This document shows positions 20,701-27,866 of a DNA stretch of 64,000 bases, in pieces (positions within the stretch are counted from its first letter, which is position 1; each line of letters begins with the position of its first letter). The notes below the pieces were generated by a model that did not search any database, had not been told where the DNA came from, and saw nothing but the letters and a program-made list of their open reading frames with translations. A program made the position numbers and the translations under genes. This stretch comes from Bacteroidota bacterium (lineage in GTDB: Bacteria > Bacteroidota > Bacteroidia > Bacteroidales > JAADJA01), in NCBI GenBank assembly GCA_020444515.1, contig JAHLKX010000001.1:434001-498000 (forward strand). Direction: 5' to 3'.

Positions 20701-20957
20701 CTATGCTCCACTGGCCCGACGAGGGCGTAAAACCCAATGTGCTCGACTATATCCGCAATAAACAATTCGACCTGGTAGTCAATATTCCGAAAAACCTTAC
20801 ACAGGGCGAGCTGGCCAACGATTATACCATTCGCCGTTCAGCCATTGATTATAATATCCCCCTGGTGACCAATGCGCGTCTTGCTTCGGCCTTTATTTTT
20901 GCTTTTACTCGCATTCAGCCCGATGAGATCACCATCAAAAGTTGGCGGGAATATTAA
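17748..20957 (+). CDS. carB: Carbamoyl-phosphate synthase large subunit
   Basis: This is a complete 1069-residue CarB, close to the 1073 of E. coli. It has two homologous synthase halves, each opening with a signature (VLGSGALKIGEAGEFDYSG and VLGSGAYRIGSSVEFDW) and each containing an ATP-grasp domain (for example LVEESLKGWKEIEYEVVRD in the first half and VVTEFIEQAKEIEIDAVAD in the second). An oligomerisation domain lies between them. The C-terminal MGS-like allosteric domain (about 930-1069) has HLFATKGSHEFL and LVTNARLASAF. It makes carbamoyl phosphate from bicarbonate, two ATP and CarA-derived ammonia. No other pyrimidine or arginine genes are nearby. Confidence 0.98.
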   Translation: MIKKVLVLGSGALKIGEAGEFDYSGSQALKALREEGIKTVLINPNIATVQTSEGVADEIYFLPVTPFFVEKVIQKEKPQGILLAFGGQTALNCGVELYQNKILEKYHIKVLGTPVQSIIDTEDRDIFVEKLKQIDVQTARSIAADSVDHAVKAAEKLGFPVIVRAAYALGGLGSGFASNRDELLKLATNAFSYSPQVLVEESLKGWKEIEYEVVRDRHDNCITVCNMENFDPLGIHTGESIVVAPSQTLTNREYHKLRELSIRIVRHIGIVGECNVQYALDPASEDYRVIEVNARLSRSSALASKATGYPLAFVAAKLSLGYGLHELKNAITKTTSAFFEPALDYVVCKIPRWDLSKFSGVSHTIGSSMKSVGEVMAIGTTFEEAIQKGLRMIGQGAHGFVGNRDIIVEDIEKELANPTEMRIFVIEKAFEAGYTIDKVHEFTRIDRWFLQKLKLIFDLSAQLRDYKSLEKVPDALFREAKKKGFSDFQLARLILQPTADEMDDVSFDVRKHRKERGILPVVKQIDTLAAEYPAHTNYLYMTYGGNKHDVEFKADKKSVVVLGSGAYRIGSSVEFDWCGVNAVKAINKHGYRSIMINYNPETVSTDYDVTDRLYFDELSFERVLDIIDLEQPLGTILSTGGQIPNNLAIRLDGAGVSILGTQPSSIDQAENRHRFSMMLDQLGIDQPEWREASSLEDIYQFVDKVGFPVLIRPSYVLSGAAMNVVSNREELEHFLELAARVSKKHPVVVTEFIEQAKEIEIDAVADKGEIVAYAMCEHIEFAGVHSGDATMVFPPQKIYFETVRRIKRAARKVAGELLISGPFNIQFLARDNDIKVIECNVRASRSFPFVSKVLKSNFIELATEIMLGVAYEKPSKSIFDLDHIGVKASQFSFSRLSKADPILGVDMASTGEVGCIGDDYYDAVLKAMLSVGYRIPKQNVMISSGPMRDKLELLNSARRLTEIGIHLFATKGSHEFLAANGIPSTMLHWPDEGVKPNVLDYIRNKQFDLVVNIPKNLTQGELANDYTIRRSAIDYNIPLVTNARLASAFIFAFTRIQPDEITIKSWREY

Positions 20958-20990
20958 TTTAATGTTCCCGGTGAATTGTTGTTTTCTGCT

Positions 20991-20998
20991 TAATTTAG
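20991..20998 (+). promoter_or_regulatory. Near-consensus -7 box TAATTTAG
   Basis: This matches seven of eight positions of the extended TAnnTTTG box and lies 23 bases before the glycosyltransferase ATG, with TTG/TTTT-rich sequence upstream. The same variant occurs before the genes at 34545 and 53114, so it may be an accepted variant in this genome. Confidence 0.4.
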
Positions 20999-21021
20999 TG
21001 CCGCTAATACCTTAAGCTTTT

Positions 21022-22512
21022 ATGCAATACCAGATAGTTGGCATTCTTTTGATTTTTATAAGCCTGATCCTGGGTTATCTCAGCTTGCAGGCCTACCGCA
21101 AAAATAACTTCAGAAAAGCAGTTTTATGGCTGGTGGTCATCGGATTGAGCTTAAGGCTGTTTATCGCTTCCGACCGTTACCTGCATAAGTGGGATGAAAG
21201 TTACCATGCGTTGGTGGCCAAAAATATGATCAGTGATCCCTTTGCCCCGAAACTATATAAAGAAGCATTGATTGAATATGATTACAGAAACTGGACAAAA
21301 AATCATATCTGGCTGCATAAACAGCCCTTTCCGTTATGGACAATGGGAGCGAGTCTTACAATCTTTAGCCACTCAGCTTTTGCCGTGAGATTGCCATCCA
21401 TCTTGCTGGGGACGCTCGGAATCTGGATCATATTTCTTTTGGGCGCCCGACTCTTTAATCAAAAAGCCGGTGCCATCGCCGCATTTTTTATGGCCACCAA
21501 CGGTTTGATACTGGAACTTACGAGCGGCAGATCTCCCACCGATCACATCGATGTGTTTTTTCTGTCATTTGTGTTGTTTGCAATTCTTACGGTTGTAGAG
21601 TTTCAAAAGACAAAAAAAATAAAATACCTGTTTTTTACCGGATTATTGACTGGCATTTCAGTATTGTGTAAATGGTTGCCCGGCCTGGTCGTAATCCCTG
21701 TCTGGATGGTTTTGACCCATGGTGGACTGCCATTCAATAAATGGTTGGCTTCGCTGGCATTTCTGATCCTGATTACCCTGGCGATTTTCCTTCCCTGGCA
21801 GATCTACACCTATATCGAATTTCCAACCGAGTTTATATGGGAGCAGGAATTTAACAGCCGGCATATCACTGAGGCCCTGATCTATCCAGAAAATGGATAT
21901 TTTTATCATTGGCGGAAAATTTGGATGCTCTATGGTGCAATGGTATACATCCCACTGGCATATTATGTCTACCGGATGATCAGTAACAAAATATCGCGTG
22001 CTGGATTGGCCGTATTGGTGTGGTTTTTATTGCCCTATGTGTTTTTCACTTTTGTACAGACCCGTATGCAAGGATACACCCTTTTTGCAGCACCTGCTCT
22101 TTTCCTGATGATCGGAGTCTTCATCTCAGAAGAATTAGAAAGACACTGGAAGACATTTAATGCAGTAAGATATCTTCTTATATCCCTTTTGCTCATATTG
22201 CCCCTCATTCATACTTTTGAGCGCCTAAAGCCTTTCCATTCGCGTGATATAAACCCTGGATGGATAAAACAAATTAAGTCTTTGCCTCAGGAGATACATG
22301 AAGATCGCGTGGCCATATTCAATGCTCAGCATTATGTCAATATCATGTTTTATACCCCGTTTTTGGCCTATGAAGATGTTCCGTCGAAAGAAGAAGTAGA
22401 GAAGCTCCAGCAAAAAGGTTATACGGTATATGTCAACACATCCCCAGCAATACCAGTCGGGATATTAGAAATGAAAGAGGTTAGAACCCTAAAATTAATC
22501 CAGGATAACTAA
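21022..22512 (+). CDS. GT39/ArnT-like membrane glycosyltransferase
   Basis: This 496-residue polytopic membrane protein belongs to the dolichyl- or undecaprenyl-phosphate-sugar glycosyltransferases (GT-C fold, PMT/ArnT type). The first large periplasmic loop carries the catalytic acidic pair Asp58-Glu59 (HKWDESYHAL), and GRSPTDHIDVFFLSF follows a later helix as in related enzymes. About 10-12 hydrophobic helices are visible. A C-terminal soluble segment after about residue 410 is probably periplasmic. It should transfer a lipid-linked sugar onto a protein, lipid or glycan; donor and acceptor cannot be read from sequence. A second GT39-type gene lies at 23095, after a small membrane protein, so the three may modify one surface polymer. 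Confidence 0.85.
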   Translation: MQYQIVGILLIFISLILGYLSLQAYRKNNFRKAVLWLVVIGLSLRLFIASDRYLHKWDESYHALVAKNMISDPFAPKLYKEALIEYDYRNWTKNHIWLHKQPFPLWTMGASLTIFSHSAFAVRLPSILLGTLGIWIIFLLGARLFNQKAGAIAAFFMATNGLILELTSGRSPTDHIDVFFLSFVLFAILTVVEFQKTKKIKYLFFTGLLTGISVLCKWLPGLVVIPVWMVLTHGGLPFNKWLASLAFLILITLAIFLPWQIYTYIEFPTEFIWEQEFNSRHITEALIYPENGYFYHWRKIWMLYGAMVYIPLAYYVYRMISNKISRAGLAVLVWFLLPYVFFTFVQTRMQGYTLFAAPALFLMIGVFISEELERHWKTFNAVRYLLISLLLILPLIHTFERLKPFHSRDINPGWIKQIKSLPQEIHEDRVAIFNAQHYVNIMFYTPFLAYEDVPSKEEVEKLQQKGYTVYVNTSPAIPVGILEMKEVRTLKLIQDN

Positions 22513-22620
22513 ATTTGTTTCCTGAAACTGGTATTTGAGTTTGATCAATGATTAAAATATCGTGATTTTTTTGAGATTTAGTTTAATAAGAAATCCTTTA
22601 ATATTCAACTATCTAAAATT

Positions 22621-23028
22621 ATGGCAAGACGAATCTTTTCAATCATTGGTGGCCTGTTAGCAGGCGGAATAGTTGTTTATCTCATCGAGATGCTAAGCAG
22701 TTTTGTTTATCCATTGCCTGCTGAAATTGATACCGGGGATATTGAATCCATGAATGCATTTATTGCACAATTACCGGTTGGGGCGTTTTTATTTATTTTG
22801 TTGGCCTGGGCACTTGGATCTTTTGCCGGGGGGCTGGTTGCCGGAATCATTCATCCTGATCAACGTATTCGGTTTGCCCTGGTCGTAGGAGTGATCCTTA
22901 TGTTGTTTGGACTCATCAATCTTTTGACCATTCCGCACCCGCTTTGGTTCTGGATCGCTGGACTGGCTGTTTATATTCCTGCTGCTTATGCAGGTGGAAT
23001 CCTGTCTTCAATAATGGATAAATCTTGA
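22621..23028 (+). CDS. Small four-helix membrane protein, unknown function
   Basis: This 135-residue protein has four predicted transmembrane helices: a first helix with IGGLLAGGIVVYLIEML, then AFLFILLAWALGSFAGGLV, FALVVGVILMLFGLINLLT and FWIAGLAVYIPAAYAGGIL. The glycine-rich helices suggest tight packing. I do not recognise a family name; similar short membrane proteins are frequent in marine Bacteroidota. It lies between two GT39-type glycosyltransferases on the same strand. The second transferase has its own promoter, so no shared operon is proven. Confidence 0.7.
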   Translation: MARRIFSIIGGLLAGGIVVYLIEMLSSFVYPLPAEIDTGDIESMNAFIAQLPVGAFLFILLAWALGSFAGGLVAGIIHPDQRIRFALVVGVILMLFGLINLLTIPHPLWFWIAGLAVYIPAAYAGGILSSIMDKS

Positions 23029-23068
23029 TAAAATTGAAGTCCATGGATGGCCATTAAACTGGTTGTAT

Positions 23069-23076
23069 TATTTTTG
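23069..23076 (+). promoter_or_regulatory. Bacteroidota -7 promoter box TATTTTTG
   Basis: This is a perfect TAnnTTTG match, 18 bases before the ATG of the second glycosyltransferase. A TTG-containing stretch lies upstream. It predicts a very short leader. Confidence 0.6.
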
Positions 23077-23094
23077 TGCGTTAGATAACTGATC

Positions 23095-24762
23095 ATGAAG
23101 AAACCGGATCCCCGCATTTTCTTTTTTTTAGTCTTTCTTTTGAATGTGCTTCAGTCAGTGTGGATGCCTATTACTGAAGATGAAGCCTATTATTGGATGT
23201 ATGCCCAAAACCTGGATTGGGGTTACTTTGATCATCCACCCATGGTAGCCCTGATGATCTGGTTGGGCGATCTTATTTTTAAGGGTACCCTGGGTGTCAG
23301 GATCATCTCCAATATAGCCTGGTTGATTACCAGCTATGCCATCTGGCTTTTAGTAGAAGACCAGTACAAGAAAGAAAAAAATTCCCTGTTGTATTTTTTC
23401 CTGATCATTGTCAGTATGCCCTTGTTAAACCTATACGGATTTGTAACTACACCCGACACGCCATTGCTTTTATTTTCAGCTATATATCTTGTGTTATTTA
23501 AACGGTATATTAAGGATGACAATCTGCAAAATACAATATGGTTGGGTGTCGTGGCATCCCTTGTTTTGTATTCAAAATATCATGGAGTATTGGTGATCGG
23601 ATTGTCATTTTTAGCATACCCCAAATTATTGTTGAAACGACGATTTTATATCTCTTTAATTATTGGAATCGTCTGTTTTATTCCGCATATAATCTGGCAA
23701 TATCAACACGGTTTTATCAGTATTAAATATCACCTGTTGTACCGTACCGAAAATGAATTGCTTCTAGCAAACATACTGAATTATATGCTCAATGTTATAT
23801 TGGTGCTCAATCCGTTTTTGTTTGCCATCTTTATCTTTAACCTGATTAAAAATAAAGCTACCGGAGACTTCCCGCTTCACTACCATTTTCTTTTATGGGG
23901 TGGGATTGTTTTTTTTGGTTTATCTGCTTTCCGTGATCATGTGGAGCCGCATTGGATTGCCTTTACAGTATTGCCGCTGATCGCGATGGTTCATCAAGTG
24001 GTACTCACTGAGTCAAGGTTTCATAAGTTTTTTAGAATTGCTGCGATCATTAGCATAGCGATACTGATGATTGCCAGAATAGCACTGATGCTTCCCAATC
24101 GTTTTAATCCTCTATTGGAAGATGAATCTGCATATTATCATGAAATTCAGCAGCTCGCAGGAGGTGAACAGGTAGCCTTTATCAATTCCTATCACGGAGC
24201 GGCCAAATTTACATTCTACACGGGCGAGGATGCCTTTTCATACAATTGCATGCCTTATGGTAAAAAACAATATGATTACTGGCCCTATGAAAAAACCTAT
24301 CAGGGTGCTGATGTTTTCCTGGTAGGGGATTGGCCTTCCTTTTACCTGGATACCCTTTGGATGCAAGATGGCAGTATGCTTTATTACAAACATGTAAAAG
24401 ACTTTCAGGTTTTAAGCCGGGTACATGCGGATCTTGTTCATATGCCAGAACCCATCAAATCCGGAGTTATACAGGATTTCAAATTAAAGATTGAGAATCC
24501 TTATGACTATCCCCTGCACTTTGATAAAGGGGAATTGCCACTATCCATTGAACTTTTCTTTTTTCATGGGAGGGATTATACCCACAGGATTGTTGAGTCG
24601 GTGGATGTTGAAGTGATACCGGCACAGAGCAGTAAAATCATAACGGGGACCTTTAAAACAGAGCTTCCTTCCGGCCATTATAAACTGGGTATTGCCCTGC
24701 GCCCGGGCGATCTGACAGCGGTGCCGGTAAGCCTTCGAACAGATGTTGAGATTGTTCGTTAA
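23095..24762 (+). CDS. GT39-type membrane glycosyltransferase (PMT_2-like)
   Basis: This 555-residue protein shows the classic start of bacterial GT39/PMT_2 enzymes: acidic residues Asp29-Glu30 in PITEDEAYYW, then DWGYFDHPPM (DHPP at 46-49) in the first periplasmic loop. Roughly ten transmembrane helices follow to about residue 350. The C-terminal 200 residues form a soluble periplasmic domain that is beta-rich near the end. It should use a polyprenyl-phosphate sugar donor. It differs from the upstream GT39 gene in having the DHPP motif and a longer C-terminal domain, so the two are distant relatives, not recent duplicates. The acceptor is unknown. Confidence 0.88.
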   Translation: MKKPDPRIFFFLVFLLNVLQSVWMPITEDEAYYWMYAQNLDWGYFDHPPMVALMIWLGDLIFKGTLGVRIISNIAWLITSYAIWLLVEDQYKKEKNSLLYFFLIIVSMPLLNLYGFVTTPDTPLLLFSAIYLVLFKRYIKDDNLQNTIWLGVVASLVLYSKYHGVLVIGLSFLAYPKLLLKRRFYISLIIGIVCFIPHIIWQYQHGFISIKYHLLYRTENELLLANILNYMLNVILVLNPFLFAIFIFNLIKNKATGDFPLHYHFLLWGGIVFFGLSAFRDHVEPHWIAFTVLPLIAMVHQVVLTESRFHKFFRIAAIISIAILMIARIALMLPNRFNPLLEDESAYYHEIQQLAGGEQVAFINSYHGAAKFTFYTGEDAFSYNCMPYGKKQYDYWPYEKTYQGADVFLVGDWPSFYLDTLWMQDGSMLYYKHVKDFQVLSRVHADLVHMPEPIKSGVIQDFKLKIENPYDYPLHFDKGELPLSIELFFFHGRDYTHRIVESVDVEVIPAQSSKIITGTFKTELPSGHYKLGIALRPGDLTAVPVSLRTDVEIVR

Positions 24763-24990
24763 AGAAATCCTGAAAACACTTCAGCCTGAAGTGAAAAATT
24801 GTCACACAGTTCAATGGGAAAAGCTGACATTTTTTCCATTTCCATAATCTGTATATTATTTCATAAAATATTAAATATCAGTTGTTAATGTAGTATTACC
24901 TAAAGTTGTAAATAATTATGGAATGTGATTTGATTCCAATAAGATGAAAATTAAATTTTGAAATTCATTAGATTGTTAAATTTAAAAATT

Positions 24991-24997
24991 AAGGAGG
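24991..24997 (+). promoter_or_regulatory. Canonical Shine-Dalgarno AAGGAGG before hsp20
   Basis: AAGGAGG lies 7 bases upstream of the hsp20 ATG. Bacteroidota genes rarely use a strong SD, and no other start in this window has one this good, so this site probably gives unusually efficient initiation. It fixes the start at 25005. Confidence 0.75.
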
Positions 24998-25004
24998 ATT
25001 TGCC

Positions 25005-25454
25005 ATGACACTAGTAAGAAAAAATGACCAAATGTGGCCAACGTTTCCATCCTTGATTGATAACTTTTTATCTCGGGATTGGATGGACTGGTCCAACATG
25101 AACTTTTCAAACACCAACACAACCTTGCCGGCGGTGAACATCAAGGAGACCAAAGATGATTATAAGATTGAAGTTGCCGCACCGGGTTTGAGTAAGAAGG
25201 ATTTTAAAATCAATTTGGAGAACAACCAGTTGACAATTTCATCGGAAAAGGAATCCACGAAAAAAGAAGAGGATGATAATTACTCACGACGTGAATTCAG
25301 CTATCAATCCTTCACACGGACATTCAATCTGCCTGAACATGAGGTAGATGGTGATAAGATAGCGGCAAGCTACAATGACGGGATCTTAACGATCCAGATA
25401 CCCAAAAAAGAGGAAGCAAAACCCAAGCCGGCCAGGATGATCAAGATTGCATAA
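25005..25454 (+). CDS. Small heat-shock protein Hsp20 (alpha-crystallin family)
   Basis: This 149-residue ATP-independent chaperone has a variable N-terminal arm containing MWPTFPSLIDNFLSRDWMD. The alpha-crystallin domain (about 40-140) has PAVNIKETKDDYKIEVAAPG, FKINLENNQLTIS, and the closing signature YNDGILTIQIPKKE near the C-terminus. It should form oligomers that hold unfolding proteins. A strong SD precedes it and a perfect 10-base-pair terminator follows it, so it is a single-gene transcript. No CIRCE element or clear heat-shock promoter was found in the 240 bases upstream. Confidence 0.96.
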   Translation: MTLVRKNDQMWPTFPSLIDNFLSRDWMDWSNMNFSNTNTTLPAVNIKETKDDYKIEVAAPGLSKKDFKINLENNQLTISSEKESTKKEEDDNYSRREFSYQSFTRTFNLPEHEVDGDKIAASYNDGILTIQIPKKEEAKPKPARMIKIA

Positions 25455-25470
25455 TGATGTAAATCAGACA

Positions 25471-25500
25471 ATGCCGGGTCTGTGACCCGGCATTTTTTTT
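25471..25500 (+). terminator. Rho-independent terminator of hsp20
   Basis: A perfect 10-base-pair stem, ATGCCGGGTC / GACCCGGCAT, with a 3-base loop (TGT) is followed by a run of eight T. It starts 17 bases after the hsp20 stop. On the opposite strand no T tract follows, so it is not a good terminator for the converging tamL. Confidence 0.92.
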
Positions 25501-25526
25501 ATGTTTGAACTTTTATTCCACCGAAT

Positions 25527-27866
25527 TTAGAAAGGATAACCAATCGCAATATTCAGCACCAGGTTATCTTTACTCCATCCTTTATAGCTAAATAGTTTAT
25601 CGGCTACCCAGCGTTCCCCTTCAGGGAGCCATGGCTTTCGTAAAGGAATGCCAAGGTCGAGACGAAGAATCACGATTGAAAAATCGAATCGCAATCCCAA
25701 ACCGGTACCCACTGCAATTTCTTTATAAAACCGGTTGAAGTCAAAGGCAGCGCCCGGCCGTTCTTTAAAATCGTTTTTCAACCAAATATTCCCGGCATCC
25801 AGAAAAATAGCTCCTTTGACGGGCCCCTGGATTCCAAACCTGTATTCGATATTTGCCTCCAGTTTGATGTCGCCGGTTTGCTCGAAGAATGCAGAGGTTG
25901 AATCGGAAGGGGCATAACTTCCCGGACCTACATCCCGTGCCCTGAAAGCCCTGAGTCCATTCGTGCCCCCTGAAAAATATTGCCTGGCATAGGGTAGCGA
26001 TCTTGATCTGTCAAAAGGAAATCCCGTGCCTGCAAATAAACGGAATACCAGTTTGCGCTCGCGCTTAAAATGTTGATAATATCGAACATCACCGTCAATC
26101 CTGATATATTGAGCGTACAGGGTTCCCAGCAATGTATCGGTTTGCTGATCTCCTTTTTGAAAGTAGTCGATGCCCTGCATAATTCCATTGACAATGACCC
26201 CCGACATATCCACCCTGCCCTTGAAATATAAGTTGTTTTTCAGGTAGTTCAAGACCTGGTCGTTGTAAGTATAGGTATAGGCCGGCCCAATCATGAACTG
26301 ATCGCGGTAGGTTCCTGCCAGGTAGGGATTTTGAGCCAGGATATCATCAAAAAGCGGAGTGGTTTCGCCCAGCCTGTAATACTCAATGCCCAGGAGGGTA
26401 AATTCGTTACGGCGCGTATTTACGTTTTTCCAGGAATACCCAAAACCAGCATTCAAAGAATGGGCAGTATAATATTGCACACGGTGATTAAAATTATATC
26501 CCAGATCGATAAAAGTAGTCGGGACGTATTTCTGATCGCTTTTAGAGATATTAAAGGGTGTTTCCAGCCGCGGATACTGCAATCGTGTGTTAATTCCCAA
26601 TTCCCATGAATTGAGGTTTTCACCGCCTCCGATTTGCGTTTCCCAGTTGCCATGGGTGGCGATGGTCAGCATTTCAGCTCCCCTGAAGGTGTTGCGATTG
26701 ATGTAGCTCAGCTCCAGGCCCGGCCCGGCAAAGTTGTTCGATTTGGCAATGCCCTTGATCTCAGCACGAAAGGAATTCACTTTTTCGGGGGTGAGATAAA
26801 CATACATGTTGAGCCATCCTGTCGAATCGGTGAGGTTTTTATCCGCAAAACGAATGTTCACATACTTGAATGCATTGAGGCCCATCAGTCGGCTGATGCT
26901 CTTTTCGTGGTCATCCCGGTTATAGAACCCATGTTTTTTCAAATAAATGACATTGGCAATTTCATCGGGCCTGATTCGTCGTTTTCGGCTGATAAAATGC
27001 ATATTGTCAACCAACAATGTATCGGATGTAGAAGTCGAAAGTGAATCTTCCAGAGAGTACTCAGGAAATACGTAGATATCGTTTATTTTGAAGGGGATTT
27101 GCGCTTCTTCGGGTTGCTCATTTTTCACTTTCACATAAAGGGCAACATTTTTACCCTGCTTTGAGGTATCGGCCTGAAAAAAGAGTTGTGAAGGCGAAAA
27201 ATAATAAAAACCCATATTGAGCATCTCCTTTCTGATGCGTGCCCTTTCATTCTCAAGCAAATCAAGATCGTAGATCTCACCTTCCTGGAGCAGGGTCTCA
27301 TCGGTAGTCTGGATGATCTTTTGCATCATATAAGACGTATCCTTCATCCAAATCACCTTTTCGATCCTGTAGGGTTGCTCTACTTCAACTGTATACCTAA
27401 CCCCGGCTTTATTCTTTTTTATTTCAGACCGATGCGATACCATCGATTTAAAATGCCCTTTATTGAATGCATTGCTCCTGATGAGTTTGCTTACTTTGTC
27501 CTGGTCGACCTGATCCAGTAAAACCGGCGGCTCTCCCATTTTGTATTTCAGCCAATGCCTGAAACCCTTATCTTTTTTGGTTTTACCCGCAATGCTATAA
27601 AACCACAAGCGTAACTTGAGCACACCAAGGAATTTGCTGTTCGGCTCGGGATAGAGCGCTTCATCAAGTGCCGAAGCCAGCTTTCGTTTATCAGGGATCG
27701 GTTGATCGCTTTTGATGTCGATTTTTGAACCTGTATAAAGGACTTCACCTTCAGCAAGAAATTTGGTATTGCTGCACGATGCAAGCAACAACAGCAATGT
27801 CAGCAGTTGAATCACATTGCCCGCAGGCTTGTGCAAACGATATGCCCTGTGGCTATTATTCCTCAC
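25527..27866 (-). CDS. tamL: TamL: lipidated TamA/BamA-family outer membrane protein
   Basis: This 779-residue protein begins with a lipoprotein signal (LLLLLASCSN, lipidated Cys about residue 31), continues with POTRA-like domains (about 35-350) and ends in a BamA-superfamily barrel with FSGGTNGLRAFRARDVGPG and a C-terminal aromatic residue (LNIAIGYPF). A lipidated TamA-like Omp85 protein is the form known in Bacteroidota as TamL, working with TamB in outer-membrane homeostasis. The start is GTG at 27864-27866, inside the last codons of tamB (11-base overlap), so translation is probably coupled. An internal GTG downstream would remove part of the signal. Pairing with tamB strongly supports the call. 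Confidence 0.93.
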   Translation of the reverse strand: MRNNSHRAYRLHKPAGNVIQLLTLLLLLASCSNTKFLAEGEVLYTGSKIDIKSDQPIPDKRKLASALDEALYPEPNSKFLGVLKLRLWFYSIAGKTKKDKGFRHWLKYKMGEPPVLLDQVDQDKVSKLIRSNAFNKGHFKSMVSHRSEIKKNKAGVRYTVEVEQPYRIEKVIWMKDTSYMMQKIIQTTDETLLQEGEIYDLDLLENERARIRKEMLNMGFYYFSPSQLFFQADTSKQGKNVALYVKVKNEQPEEAQIPFKINDIYVFPEYSLEDSLSTSTSDTLLVDNMHFISRKRRIRPDEIANVIYLKKHGFYNRDDHEKSISRLMGLNAFKYVNIRFADKNLTDSTGWLNMYVYLTPEKVNSFRAEIKGIAKSNNFAGPGLELSYINRNTFRGAEMLTIATHGNWETQIGGGENLNSWELGINTRLQYPRLETPFNISKSDQKYVPTTFIDLGYNFNHRVQYYTAHSLNAGFGYSWKNVNTRRNEFTLLGIEYYRLGETTPLFDDILAQNPYLAGTYRDQFMIGPAYTYTYNDQVLNYLKNNLYFKGRVDMSGVIVNGIMQGIDYFQKGDQQTDTLLGTLYAQYIRIDGDVRYYQHFKRERKLVFRLFAGTGFPFDRSRSLPYARQYFSGGTNGLRAFRARDVGPGSYAPSDSTSAFFEQTGDIKLEANIEYRFGIQGPVKGAIFLDAGNIWLKNDFKERPGAAFDFNRFYKEIAVGTGLGLRFDFSIVILRLDLGIPLRKPWLPEGERWVADKLFSYKGWSKDNLVLNIAIGYPF

